A DNA stretch of 64,000 bases, taken from the NCBI GenBank assembly GCA_033439685.1, contig JAUEDM010000004.1, positions 4,464,001-4,528,000 of the forward strand, read 5' to 3'. Made by a program: the position numbers and the translations under genes. Shown one piece after another: positions 46,430 through 57,917 of the stretch (position 1 is the first letter of the stretch; every line of letters starts with the position of its first letter). The notes beneath the pieces were generated by a model, which searched no databases, was not told where the DNA came from, and was given only the letters and a program-made list of their open reading frames with translations. This DNA comes from Apodospora peruviana. Lineage: Eukaryota; Ascomycota; Sordariomycetes; Sordariales; Lasiosphaeriaceae.

Positions 46430-48228
46430 TTACACCCTCTCCTCCCTCTGCTGCACCGTCGCTTTTCCCTCTGGTCCTTCAACCCCCGTCGCTTGTCCAG
46501 CAGCACCACCATGAGCGACATTCTCGTCCAACTCGACATGTAAAACCTTATCTACGTTCTTCTGAACTCGATCCTGCACCTCCTTACCCTCAAAAATGAA
46601 ACTCAGCTCTTCGAGGGTGCGGTTATGCGTCTCAGGAAACAGGAAATAGACGGTAGCAATCTCGACAAATATCCACACGCAGTACACAATGTAATACCGC
46701 CAGGTAATCGCGTCGAGCGCAACTGGATTCACGTACGTATTAAAGAAGACGGCAAACCTGACGGTCAGCTGTTCCACCGCTATACCCTTTGATCTCTGCT
46801 GGTAGGGAAACAGTTCGACCATGTACGTGTATGCCAACGCGTTCCAGCCTATGTTATAAAATCTGACCATCACATCAGCATTCCGTATACAGGAGGATGG
46901 AGAAGAACTTACGGGGAATAAACAAAAATAAACACCAAAACAGGAATCGCTGCCCGTGACGAATTCTCGATTTCTGCTCGGGCGCTCGATACCGTCCACA
47001 CGATATACACCACCGCCGTCCCAATAGTGCAGATCAGAAACATTTTGCGTCTGGGAAACCGGGGCGCAATAAGCGCGATCGGGACAGCATTGATGAATCC
47101 CCAGCAGGTATTGCTCAGAATCACTTTCTGCACGGTTCTGTTGTCGGTAATGTTCACCAGCGCAAGGATCTTCTTCATGTAGAAGCTTAGCAACCCGTTC
47201 CCGCTCCACTGGGTGAAGAAGCCGACTATCGCGGCGATGGCGAACCGACGACGCATGGGCGGGTCACGCACAACGTCCGCCCAGACGAATCGGCTTGCCA
47301 GTTCGCGCTCTTGCGCTATCGTGCTTTGGATTTGAGCAAATTCAAGGCGGACGAATTCGTCGCCGTCAGCTCCTTCGGAGTGGTATTTCTGGAGGATGGC
47401 GAATGCTTCGTCCGCCCGGTCCTTGGAGATTAACCACCGTGGTGATTCAGGACACCAGTGCATGAACGCCAACTGAAAGAAACTTGGGACAAGTTGTAAT
47501 AGGGAGGGGAGGCGCCATGCCCAGGTGCTGCTCATTTGGAATGTGCCGTATGTAGTGCCGGCTGCAACGATGGCGCCTACGAACCAACTGGCATTAAACA
47601 GAGAGGTCATCACGGCGCGCTCGTTGGCGTAGGACAGTTCGCCTATCAACGCTGAGGCGTTGACGATGGCGAAGGGGATCCCGAACCCCAAAACCCAGCG
47701 CGACGCGAGGAACATGTCCACGTTTCGGGAACCAGCTTGCAGGCCTGCGCCTAGGCACATTATGACTGACGCGAAGAGAATGGTTCGCCGCCGGCCGAGG
47801 AACTGGCTTATTGTTGGGATGAAAGGGATGGCCATCAGTGCGCCGAGGGAGTACATTGCGTTTAGGAGGCCCAGGCGGCCGGCTGTTGGATTGTCGAAGT
47901 CTGTTTATCATGGTATGTTAGGTGGTGAGGTAGGTACATAAGGGATGGGGAGGATGGAATGGAACAGACAATCAGACCACGCCTTGACGGCTTGGAGGGA
48001 GTTCATCATCGACGAATCGAACCCGGACGTCCATTCTACTCCCAAGGCGGTGGGGACGAGGATGAGGTAGAGGTAGCGCAGGTTTGGCTTTCGATACCAT
48101 TTCAAGTTATCGGCTTGGGCGATCCGTGTCAACCTGGGGTCGACGTGTTCTTCTTTGGCGGCTATGATGGCCATTTTGTCTCGTTGTGTGGATCGCTTGA
48201 TGTCTTGACTGCTCAGAGATTGGATCAT
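46430..48228 (-). CDS. MFS sugar transporter (hexose/lactose-permease-like)
   Basis: A twelve-helix plasma-membrane carrier of the sugar-porter family. Three exons fit on the minus strand: 48,228-47,970, 47,900-46,913 and 46,862-46,430. Introns of 69 and 50 bases have donors GTCTGT and GTAAGT, and the joins read KAWSDYFDNPTAGRLG and VYSPFYNIGWN. The product is 559 residues. Family marks include the RxGRR-like LGRRRTILF, PESPRWLISKDR before the central loop, GFFTQWSGNG in the seventh segment, the FYNIGWNALAYTYMVELFP stretch, and FPETHNRTLEEL at the end. The N terminus is about 50 residues of soluble sequence and could start at the second Met. The sugar cannot be read from the sequence; closest in feel to the fungal lactose/galactose permease group. 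Confidence 0.9.
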
Positions 48229-49012
48229 CTGCTGTTGTCGAAGATGATAGGAGCTGCTGGACCCTTATATGATATATCAAGTACTACGTACGCAGCCATG
48301 TGCCAGTCCCGAGCAGTCGGGCATCGGTATTATTACCCAAGTCTGATATGATATGTGTAAGTCAAGTTGACCTACACATAACCCGGCACCTGCCATATTA
48401 GTCGTCTGCTGCAGCTGTAGGTCTTGTCTGCAGGAGACAACGATCCGACGAATAGAAGCTGACGGCTGCCTTCCTTCGCCTAAATGATTGCCCATCTATA
48501 CCCGGCATATCCACACGCCAAGTTCTACTTGGAGTTGTTTCCTCCGACGCATGCGGGGTCCCCAGCCGTTTTCTCTGCTGTGGGGACGGGAGCTGTCTGC
48601 AGTGCCTGGTAGGTGTTATCATGGGATGTGATGTAACTCTGGGTGTGCGGCTTACGGGATGGTGGTTGCCGACTCAGAGGTAGGTAGGTATCTTGTTCAG
48701 GGCCGTGTTTGGAACTGTTTGGAGAGTCGATGAATAAGGTAGTAAGCTTGTTGATTTGTTGACCTTGACATTAGACATGACTGCTTTCATTAGACATGAA
48801 GTTAGAAGGAAAGGTGTGAAACTTGACAATACTAATGTAATGATATTGATATCAGCAGTTATTATACTGGCTGAATCTTCCTGTTTTGACCCCATTGTTT
48901 TCGGATCTATTGTTGGATGCCCGTCCCCCAACAATACTGGCATGAATGCCACTTCGAAATCTTTCCACCCGCAACCAAGCCGGTACACAGCCGCGTGATA
49001 TCGAACCTAGAA
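48229..49012. other. Intergenic region
   Basis: No gene is supported. The left part is the presumed sugar-transporter promoter; the rest is AT-rich without recognisable features. Confidence 0.5.
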
Positions 49013-51954
49013 CTAAATATCATCTTCCTTATCTTTCAAACATGCTCCATCCTCGGTGCCTGAGTCATCAGACGAGTCATCAGACGAGTCATCAGACGAG
49101 CCATCATCGTCCGTGTCGTTCAATTTTTCATCAGTCGTAATCCACTCGGCAGAATCCTCATTGGTAGCAGGGGTCTCCTCGTGGTCGTAACAGTAGGGGC
49201 AGAGATGTTCTTGACCTTTCCAGAGATCATCAAACACCTGCCTTGTATAGCCGCGACCATAATGTGCTCTCCGACGTATGCCGTACTTCGCGCGAAACCT
49301 AGCGACATCGAACCCACAGTCGGCGAGGACAACATCCCATAGATCTCCTGGAGCGCTAATACCCTGGTTGTTGTTATAATAAGCCGCCTCTGACACAGAG
49401 AACCCAAAATTGTCCAGGGCAAAAACGTCGGCGCCTCGTCGGATTAAACTTAGTAGCACAGCCCAGGTTTCGGCGAGTTTCTCTACAGCGTTATGAGTGT
49501 ATACCTTCAAATCTGAAACATACATAGCTAAGCATATTCTGCCAAGATTGTCGCGAGCATGAATATTAGCACCCCTGTTAAGAAAGATGGAAAGACCTTC
49601 GACGGTGCATCTTCCGCCGAAATTGAAATTCAGTAATGGGGTGAAATGGTACTGAGCATCGACGATGCTCTCGATGGTGACAAAAACCGAATTGTCTAAG
49701 AGGATTCGCATCGATTCCTATCGTAATTTAGAGTCGCTTCCCAGAATACGCCGGCTTAAAATGGGGCCAGATATGCTTACTGGTACTGCGAAATCGAAAA
49801 TACCGCCATCGTGAGCCACCGGATCGTATTCTTTGTCAACTAGATTCCACACTGGAAGCGTCGGGTCACAACCGGCCTCTAGGAGCAGTTTCCGGCATTC
49901 AAGAATGCGCTTCAGCTGTTTCTCTCCCGCTTCATCATCGTTGACACATACCTTCAGCGCTGTCGTTGCATATTCTGCGGCAAAGGCATCAACACCCTTG
50001 ACAAGAGATGAACTATATTGGTCTACATCTGCCCCATGCTGAAGCAGGAAGCGGCAGAGGTCCGGTTGTTCATTCGCGTACTAGATTTACGTTAGCAAGA
50101 TACTGGATGGTGTAGATCATCGTGATGGGAACATGAATTAGGGCTGAAGTCGAGAAAAGAAACGACGCATACTGCGTCCTCGCAATGCCGTCAACGTCGC
50201 ATCCCGATTTTTACAAAAAGCACATCACCGCCACCAGTCTTTCAACTTAGCACACTGCTAAGCTAGCCCTACCATATGTACACGGAGAACGGGTGGAAAT
50301 TGGCTAAATGCATGTGTCGCTCACTCATGCTCCGGGCCGGACCCCCCTCTCGACCATAGGTCCGATTCGACTTACAAATAATAGAGAAGCCCCGCGCTCG
50401 TCGTGGTCTCGCAACGAGGCAGTGCCTAGTTTCAGCATCTCTTGAAACTCTCGCAGATGGCCGGATCGCACGACAGTGAAGACTTGTGAGTCAGCAGGAA
50501 GAATGTGGCTGACTGAAAGCCTTGGTATGGTACTGCGAGTACCGTCGTAACAGTGGTACTGCCGTATAACCGTCTGGAAGCCGTCCAGCTTTTGCGTCGA
50601 ATCAAGTCGGGAAACGAAACAAATTCGTGCTTCAGTCTCTTCTACGGCATCCGTCGACGATCCAGTGCCTCGGGTGTCGACTGTGAATTGACCAGCCGCC
50701 GCACCTTCCAAGCTCTCTCAGTTGAGGCAAACGAGACAACTCCAAAGCCAACGTCATAAGATCTCCTCTTCCGGATATTTCGGTCGATAATGCCAGTGGG
50801 ATGCTCTCTCTTGCCTGAAGCTATTAGTTTTTATCGAATTAATTCTCTTGGTAAACCACTACTTACTTGGCACGTTCACAGACACCTTTCGACTAGATAT
50901 CAGTGTAGCCTGGACAGCCCTTAAGTTTTGCCGCAAGTTGGCAAGGTCACGCCTGGTGCATGTCTCGCACCAGGATCGATAAGCAGACGTGAATGTCGGC
51001 AAGGAGTCGAGAAAGTGGTCAGACATGACCGTCTGCAGGAGAAGGATGAGGACATCAGCAATTCCTTTGGCGTCGTTGTGGGCAAACACTCCTTCTTTAT
51101 CCTGGGCTGCTGCCAAGATGGACTGGATGCCTTCCAACATCTCGGAAAATGGAAGTATTTCCTCGGAAAGCGTTTCTGCGGTTGGCTGTGTAGCATCGGG
51201 GACTTCTTCCACAACCGGCGTCGCACCGATACCGTGAGCTAGAGATAAAGCGCCCAACTGCTCAGTCAGCTGGGTTAACATGCGCATAAACTGGTTTACA
51301 TGAACTTCAGATTGCAGCTGAGCGGCGCAAATGCTCTCTTGGATGATTTGGGTCTCATCTTTGATCGCGGCGCCCAGGGTAGATGCCATGGACGTCTGCT
51401 GCGCAGTGATGGTTGCCTGGCCGGTCTGGTAGACGGAGACATCTTGTTTGATTGTAGCTAAGCTGTTCTGGACGTCGGAGAGGGTATCGCTGTCGTGGAC
51501 GGGCATGAGTGACTTTTTCGAACCAATTCGAGATCAATGCTTACCTCTCCAAAACCTTGAGATAGAGACTCAGGGCTGTCGTGTGTTTGACAATGGCGTC
51601 GCCCATGTCTGTCAGTTCTTTCTCATTTAGGAAGAGCTTGAGATTTTTCCATTGTCTTTCCAGGCGGGATTCGGTGCCGTTGATGGTCAATTTCACCAAC
51701 TTCTCAGCAAAAGTCTTCATGTCGTTGGCGCATGCCTCGATCTTGGTTGTGAGAGCGTCATCCCGGAGTTCTGCAACAGCGCGGCACCTAGACAGTCTAT
51801 CGAGGGTGATCTGGAGGCCCTGGACATGTTGCTGAATTCTATTGATGCGTGTTCCGTCCTTGACCGACGAGAGAATTTCGTGGATGGTTTTGGCGCTCTT
51901 GAGGCCCAGGGTGAGAAAGGCAAGGACGGCTGATCCAGCACCAATCGCCTCCAT
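49013..51954 (-). pseudogene. PigL_N-domain ankyrin-repeat gene, frameshifted
   Basis: A gene of the fungal group with an N-terminal PigL_N (formerly Helo-like, PF17111) domain, often attached to ankyrin repeats or STAND modules. Minus-strand exons fit at 51,954-51,545, 51,489-50,867, 50,814-50,376, 50,080-49,781 and 49,717-49,013. Their splice sites include GTAAGC, GTAAGT and GTAAGT with acceptors GACAG, CTTCAG, CTAG and GATAG. The start MEAIGAGSAVLAFLTLGLKS, preferred over an upstream Met, begins the PigL_N domain (to about residue 135). Coiled, Gln/Leu-rich sequence follows to about 340. Exon 3 cannot be read in one frame: REHPTGIIDRNIRKRRSY leads to a stop, while ARICFVSRLDSTQKLDG and the rest lie one base away. 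The change is at about 50,640-50,715. Downstream, ankyrin-type repeats read DLCRFLLQHGADVD and IFLNRGANIHARD. The tail is acidic with a 12-base repeat coding DSSD. One base is missing relative to an open gene. Confidence 0.75.
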
Positions 51955-52522
51955 TTTAGGGGAGATCAAGCGAAGGTGCAAAAGTCAATCGCCCAGAAAA
52001 TATTTGGTTGAGGTAGGTAAGACGTGGGACATCTAGCTCTGTGACTGCCTGATATGCTGAGTAGCGGTTGTGATGTCGGAGGAAAGAGCGACACGTGAGA
52101 AGCCCGCGTTCCAAATCTGCCCGGGTGGGCTGCCTCAGCCCACGACAGCTCTCGTCCAATCATATTGATTCAAACTCACCAAGTCAAGTTAGGTGGAAAC
52201 CTCAGGTAGGTAAGGTAGGTAGGTAATTTCAATCGATTTCCTTACGGAGGGCCACTTCCCACGCAACGGGCCTCTCTTGTATAAAACACCAATTCCTCCA
52301 CAACCAACAATGGTAACAGCTTCGTACGAGGCCAGGATAAACCTGGCCCTCGGAGATCTTCAAAAGGAACCAAAACTTAAAATCCGAGCCTAGAAGAGAG
52401 CTACGAAGTTAATAAAGATACCCGCCGGAGTGGCAGAATAAGGCTCCCAGACACCGCCACAGTCAGCACACCCCATCGCACAGGTTAAAGCGGCAACAAC
52501 TCCGATCCCAATCCCACAAGCA
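51955..52522. other. Intergenic region
   Basis: No gene is supported. A cluster of TAGGTAGG words lies near 52,205-52,225. Confidence 0.5.
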
Positions 52523-53499
52523 TCAAACCTGTTTTAACCATGCGCCCACTCGCAACTTTTTCTTCATCTCCCTCAATCTCGTCACACTCTTTCTCAGCAC
52601 AAAAGTCGCATACTCCCCATGCATGTGCCCATCCATCTCCATCTGCTTGGTCGACCGTCTCTTGATAGCCATATATTCCTCCCTCTCGTCCACCTCCTCA
52701 CCAATGGGCACAACAATACCAGCATACCTGCACAAAATCGCATTCAAAAGAATCCGACACATGCGCCCATTCCCATCCCTAAAAGGATGTATCCGCACAA
52801 ACTGAAGCGAGTACTTGGCCGCGATCGAGAGCGGATCCACCTCTCCCATCAACTCGGCTCTAACAAGATCAAGCTTGAGATTCTCGCACATATTAGCCAT
52901 ATGGTTGGGAATGAACCTGGGCACGGAGAAGTTGGTCGTGCCCGCGCCAACGACAACAGTTCTGTAGACGCCGCCGTACTCGGACGGTTGTAGGACGGGG
53001 AAGCCTTCCTCGATAAGGGAAACATTAGTCACAAGGATCTCGTGCGTCTCCTCAATAAGATCTTCATTGAGATGTCGTCCTTTAATCACAAACTCGTCCA
53101 TTATGTAGTAATACGCCCCAGCGTACGAGATGACCTCGTAGTATGCCTTCATGTTGTTGTTGAACTCCAACGCGCGGATCTGTATCTCGTTCGCGCCGGC
53201 AAAGATCTCTCTGCAGAGCCGTGCGGTGTTGTCGAAAGGGAGACTGCGTGCTCGATCTTGTTGCTTCCGTAGATGGCTCTAATCAGCACGTCGTCGATCT
53301 CGTCGTATATTCTTTCCTTTAACTCTGGCTGCTTGGTGAGGGGCGCGGTCATGACTGTTGCGAGGTATTGGACGGCTTTCGTGAAAAGCTTCTGGAGGTC
53401 TTGCGATTCGTTCGTTGGGTAGATGTTGTCCGCCGAGATGGAGGATATCGGAACCAGAGGCCATTCGTCTGGCATTGCGCGGTTGAGGCCGTCTCTCAT
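52523..53499 (-). pseudogene. Fic-domain protein gene, frameshifted
   Basis: Fic proteins transfer AMP or related groups from nucleotides to target hydroxyls. The core motif is complete, HPFRDGNGRMCR (minus strand, about 52,790-52,755), including the catalytic His. The upstream part, from ATG 53,499 (MRDGLNRAMPDEWPL), reads to IYGSNKIEHA in one frame. From about SLPFDNTARLCREIFAG onward the true sequence is in another. The frame change lies at about 53,238-53,255, a one-base difference with no splice signals. The SNKIEH word at that point resembles the inhibitory S/TxxxE[G/N] motif, with Glu kept and the last residue changed. An intact product would be about 325 residues. It lies 569 bases from the PigL_N-ankyrin gene start and on the same strand. 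The base difference may be real decay or a sequence error. Confidence 0.75.
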
Positions 53500-54116
53500 A
53501 ATGATGGCAGCTGTCGGTTGCGAGTAACTTGAGAAACGTTATGATTGTAGAGAAGTGGTTGAGATTTTCTGTGAATTCTTTTGCGGTCAGCAATGCAGAA
53601 TCATGCTTCTATATGCGTGTTCTACGAAAGCGGGATCAGCTAGTGGGAAGAGATAATGATTCATCAACAGAGTTATCTAATCGAGATAGAGTTTGGCTAC
53701 GAGGCTGTGATCAGATTCAGAGTTTAGCTACGAGGCTGTGATCAGATTCAGAGTTTAGCTTATGTCCTTTAGTCCATGGTCTGTGTGTGGGCTTATGATA
53801 TTGAGTTAAACATGAGTTTAAGCTCCACATAATAAGGTCATTGCAACGGGTTATAAATGTAGAAAGACAAGCCCAGAGTTCATAGTTTTTAGCCCTGACG
53901 AGTAGCTGGATCAAGAAAAGACGGTGGGAAGATGCGGGGCTGTGCAACTGAACACGAGAAGTCGAGTCGCAGAGAGGGGCCAGGCTCGCAACTGCCAATA
54001 CCTTTCCCCCCCCCTCGGCACCCCTTCAGCTCCCTCCAATTCGATCATCTCTCTAAACGCCCGCCCCAATAGACTGCCTCATCGGCTTTCTCGAGCTGCG
54101 ATAACTGGGTTGAGTC
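53500..54116. other. Intergenic region
   Basis: Apart from the 31-base tandem repeat, I see nothing here that can be supported as a gene or RNA. Confidence 0.5.
53690..53760. repeat. 31-base tandem repeat, two copies
   Basis: The unit starting GCTACGAGGCTGTGATCAGA occurs at 53,696 and 53,727, with a third partial start at 53,758. Confidence 0.8.
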
Positions 54117-55350
54117 ATGGATTGGCACGACAAGAGCTGCCGGCATCTCGATGAGGTTCGTGTCGGCGGGCTTGTCACTTGCCTGAGCTGCGGTTCCTGC
54201 GACAGCTCCGATATCCAACATACGAGCGACATGGAGGCCACGGCGCCGTTCAAGTATCCACCCATCCGACACCAGAGTGAGCAGAGACTACTTCGGGTCC
54301 ATCCCGGCAACTTCGACGACCTGTCCACTGCGATATCTTCGTCGCCTCCGTCGGAGCATTGAGCTACGAAGCCATTTCGTACACGTGGGCAGACGAGTCA
54401 GGCGACTCTTCCAAGCCTTGTTCAATCTTTCTCGACTCGGTCTCGTTCCCGGTTACGTACAACTGCGAGATGGCGTTGCGAAGAGTGCGATTGAAGGCTT
54501 CCATCAGGCACATCTGGATTGACGCCGTTTGTATCGACCAAGCAAACGACGACGAGCGTGGACACCAAGTCCGCCTTATGCCCCAAATATTCTCACGGGC
54601 CAAGATTGTTCTCGTTTATATCGGCGAAGCTACCAAGCACAGTTCGTCGGTCCTGAAGTCCCTGGCAACCGGCTGTAACGACCAACTTGAATTTCGGTTG
54701 CGAGACGAGTTGACGGGGTTATTTTCGAGGAGATTTTTCTCAAGGGTGTGGATTCTTTGCGCTGGCGCGAAAGGCACTGTTAATATGCGGCGGGACTACG
54801 GTTCCATGGCAATTACTGACAGCATCGCATCTGTTGTCTTCCATGCGGTCGGACACGCCAGCCATGCCGCCCGTGGTGCACTTTGACCGTCGTGTGTACA
54901 CCCAGCCTAATCAGTTTCTCCAGCTCCTGGTGTTCGCTTCCGGCTGCCAGGCCCAAGACCCTAGGGATCTGGTCTACGCAATCCTTGGACTCGTGCCCCT
55001 GTCTCTGAGCCGGAAACTCGAAGCTGATTACACCCTGACTGTCGGCCGCGTTTACATCAGAACAGCCTGCTGCCTAGGCCGTCATTTCGGATGGCATTCT
55101 GTTTTCAAGCAAGCTCTCGCCCAACCCAGCACGATGCCCAACCTCCCCAGCTGGGCACCAGATTGGAGTGTGCCAAGCTGCTTCAAGGGACCGACACCAT
55201 CCTTCTAGCTTCATCGGATGACACTCGAAGAGCGGCGGCAGGGTTCACAAGTGGATTTCTTCCTCAGCCTACTGCCGTTGGCCATGGTGCAATCTCTTTC
55301 ACAGGTCTATCTTCACAGGGGCGCTCCGGCGTGTAATTATAACAAAGAGG
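54117..55350 (+). pseudogene. HET-domain (heterokaryon incompatibility) gene with several frameshifts
   Basis: HET-domain proteins trigger incompatibility and cell death when fungal individuals fuse. The first frame, from ATG 54,117, gives MDWHDKSCRHLDEVRVGGLVTC, the Cys-containing start of this subgroup, through LLRVHPGNFDDLSTAIS to a stop at 54,360. The HET domain proper continues one base off as LSYEAISYTWADES, then IRHIWIDAVCIDQANDDE and QIFSRAKIVLVYIGEA up to RRFFSRVWIL at about 54,760. There the usual following Gln-Glu word is missing and the frame shifts again. Sequence resumes as ALARKALLICGGTTVPWQLL, FASGCQAQDPRDLVYAILGL and WAPDWSVP, to a stop near 55,207. Remnants in a further frame follow to about 55,340. 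At least three breaks make it non-functional as read. Further open stretches to 56,070 may be its tail but are not recognised. Confidence 0.8.
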
Positions 55351-56360
55351 CAGCGCACCATTTCAAATCTTCAGATTTGCCGTTGGTTCATCTGGTGAAC
55401 CGGAATGACCTGAAAGTTTTTGGTACCTTCTTAAGATTTCCGACAACCTCAGGTATTCTTCATGCGTCAAATCGCTCGCTTCATTCTCGGATGACTGTAA
55501 TCCGTGGAAGCCCTTTAATACCTTACGGGTCTCTTACAATGTCGACTCAGCAGGGCGCTATCAGCTAAGAAAGAAACACCCTCCAGTCTGGGATAATAAT
55601 GGACAAAACTACTTTTCCATCACAACCTGGTAATTTGTTTCGTTAGGTTTCCTCAACATACATTTCCCCCTTGTTTCCATCCAGGATTTCATAGCCATGT
55701 TGCAAACGTTTTGGCCAGGTCAATACCAGGGCATTACATTTCCTCAGCACACGAGGCTGTGGAGGTTCCTCACATCAGAAAAATATCCAGAGGAGGAAGA
55801 CCTCGGCTCAAAGTATCTTTTACTTGTTTGGACGAATGATATTGACAAGCCGCTTCGATAGCAGGGTCCCTTACCCCAATCCGCACGGTGGACAATGTTT
55901 TCCAGGGGTTAACAGCGCTATCACTTGGAGATGGCCCCTGCTTTGTGGGGCAGAGAACTATCTGTAAGATGATTGAGTTTCTGGACGCTAACTACCGTGT
56001 GGAGTTTCGGGATGTATGCATCACTTGGCCAGACCAAACGGTAATTGGTACCCTCGAGCAATCTAGATAGAAAATGGAAAATGAGCTACACTTTGGATAA
56101 GAGACTGATCAGCCCCCCGAATGAGTTCTTTTTGTCAACGATATGTTAGTAGAAACAAGTATGGTACGAGGTTGTATACCTACCTGCATCGCAAGTAAGA
56201 TGTAGAAAGGAATACGATCAATTAAATATTATGGATGTTATTAGTCCATCTCCACCATCCTCCTCTCTCCTGATGTCTCATCCATGTCCACCATCCACCT
56301 AACCAAGTCATTTATTACCCACTCTACAACAACACACAACAATAATCAGTCAGATAATTA
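55351..56360. other. Unassigned stretch after the HET pseudogene
   Basis: Two short plus-strand frames have some coding feel (MLQTFWPGQYQGITFP from about 55,696 and MDNVFQGLTALSLG from 55,888) but match nothing I recognise. They could be the decayed C-terminal part of the HET gene or an unrelated remnant. Confidence 0.35.
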
Positions 56361-56474
56361 GGCGAGATGGCCGAGCGGTCTAAGGCGCCACGTTAAGGTA
56401 TTCAACCTTGATAACTCCAATCATCCTGGATTCCGTGGTCCGAAAGGGCGTGGGTTCGAATCCCACTCTCGTCA
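56361..56474 (+). tRNA. tRNA-Leu (anticodon AAG), with intron
   Basis: The acceptor stem GGCGAGA pairs with TCTCGTC (one G-U), and the discriminator is A at 56,474, as in leucine tRNAs. The D region reads TGGCCGAGCGGTC, and the anticodon stem CCACG/CGTGG is perfect. The anticodon AAG is at 56,395-56,397. A long variable arm TCCGAAAGG follows, and the T arm is GTGGG TTCGAAT CCCAC. The 34-base intron is 56,399-56,432, after the base 3' of the anticodon. It contains AACCTTG, which can pair with the anticodon AAGG, as expected for tRNA splicing. Confidence 0.95.
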
Positions 56475-56515
56475 TGATGCATGTCTTTCTCATCCTCCTG
56501 GGTTGTGATAAACTC

Positions 56516-56520
56516 TTTTT
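56516..56520 (+). terminator. Pol III terminator of tRNA-Leu
   Basis: A run of five T, 41 bases after the tRNA 3' end, is the first T run long enough for RNA polymerase III termination. Confidence 0.6.
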
Positions 56521-56861
56521 GTCTGAGACTTTGTTACTCTTTTGCCAGCTTGGAACTGAACTGTGTGGAGGACCGGGTGGCCGTTGCTGGATGGTGATAC
56601 CTAAGTCCAGTAGAGGGAGGTATCGTGACATGCATTGTGAAGACAGGATATCTGTATGGACAACACTGCGGCATGTAGGTCTAAGACGTTATGGTATATG
56701 TATGGCCCGAAACAATAAAATTGCAACGCTCCGATTCTCCTGCTGATGAATGACATGAAACTTACAAAACCCAATCCACCTCTATAACAACATCTCCTCA
56801 ACATATATTATACCCACTACCCTCCTTCAACTCCACGTTACTCTACCAGGGAAGTTTTCTC
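56521..56861. other. Short intergenic region
   Basis: No gene is supported between the tRNA terminator and the next coding region. Confidence 0.5.
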
Positions 56862-57917
56862 TTATGCTGGCAGTTCCCTTGGCCCAAAATCCCCAGGCGC
56901 CTCCGCCCGTACAGGGTTCACAGACCTCCCATCCGCTTCCACCGGATTAGCCGGCGGACCGCCGTAATAATACTTGTTGGGGTCATGTTCCGGCGCTGCA
57001 CCACCTCCTCCACCACCACCTGCGTAGTGATGCTCCGCGTGATGTACGCTGACCGGCAAAGGGGTATAGTACTGCCCATTAGGACCAGGACTCGCTCCAA
57101 CACTCCCAACAGGTCCACCACCCATATCCCCAGGACTACCGGTATACGGCTCCATCTTCTCGCTACTATCCCTCCTCTTCTTCCGCCACAGGAAAACAAC
57201 CACTGCAATAACACCCAGCGCCAGCGCAGCAACACCAATCGCAATTCCAGCAATCGCTCCCCCTCCCAAGCCACTCGACTGCCCGTTCCCCGGCGGCGGC
57301 GGCGGCGCACTCGTCTGCGCGCTCCCCACACTGCTCGTACTTGTCGTCGTACTGCTCTGCGGCAAATCCGTCTCCTTGAAATTAATCTGGAACATGGGCG
57401 CATAAACACTAACTTCCACCCCAGGCGTCATCAACAACTCACCCCGGCCCGCACTCGCGCCACCACTACAGATCGCCGTGGCGACAGTCCTATCAACCGC
57501 CGTAGCGGTATCGAACACACAGGTCTGCGCGACGCCGTTGTCTGTGCATCTGTATCCAGCCGGACAGCAGCCGACGGCCGTCTCGCCGGCCACTAAGGTA
57601 AACTGGAACTGGAACCCGTCACGCCGGTCCGCGGCTGATGAACATGCTGACGTGTACCCTGTCGGACAGATAATGCCGGGTGAATAAAAGCCCCAGCCCT
57701 GGAGGGGATATGTAGGTTCCGGCACGCCGGCGGTCGTGGTCGGCCAGCAGGTCGTTACGTCCCGCGGGCCGGGGGAAACGAGGCATTCTTGTCCCTGCCA
57801 GGCGTCGACGCAGGTTTTGCAGGCTGCGATGGCTGTGGTGCATCGCGCTGGGGGGACGAATGTCGTTGTCAACGGGCCGAGGTTGGTCCCCTTTCCCGGG
57901 TTTGCGATGTTTGCCAT
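56862..57917 (-). CDS. Single-pass cell-surface-like protein of unknown function
   Basis: A one-exon gene giving 351 residues from the Met at 57,917; a second Met 12 codons upstream (57,953) is possible. The outer part (about 12-205) has many Cys and the conserved-looking words CPTGYTSAC and CCPAGYRC. These recur in a group of fungal surface proteins that start, as here, with NLGPLTTTFVPPARCTTA and lack a cleavable signal. A Ser/Thr/Pro linker follows (STTTSTSSVGSAQ). One membrane segment (GGGAIAGIAIGVAALALGVIAV) is at about 225-250, with KKRR on the inner side. The inner tail of about 100 residues is Gly/Pro/Tyr/His-rich. The layout (Cys-rich outside, Ser/Thr linker, one membrane helix, short tail) resembles fungal cell-wall sensors, but no named domain is visible, so sensor function is inference. 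Confidence 0.8.
   Translation of the reverse strand: MANIANPGKGTNLGPLTTTFVPPARCTTAIAACKTCVDAWQGQECLVSPGPRDVTTCWPTTTAGVPEPTYPLQGWGFYSPGIICPTGYTSACSSAADRRDGFQFQFTLVAGETAVGCCPAGYRCTDNGVAQTCVFDTATAVDRTVATAICSGGASAGRGELLMTPGVEVSVYAPMFQINFKETDLPQSSTTTSTSSVGSAQTSAPPPPPGNGQSSGLGGGAIAGIAIGVAALALGVIAVVVFLWRKKRRDSSEKMEPYTGSPGDMGGGPVGSVGASPGPNGQYYTPLPVSVHHAEHHYAGGGGGGGAAPEHDPNKYYYGGPPANPVEADGRSVNPVRAEAPGDFGPRELPA

Noticed and set aside
50649..50711. A short intron to rescue the ankyrin gene frame
   Set aside because: The GT-AG pairs available give 24 or 63 bases, multiples of three, which cannot correct the frame.
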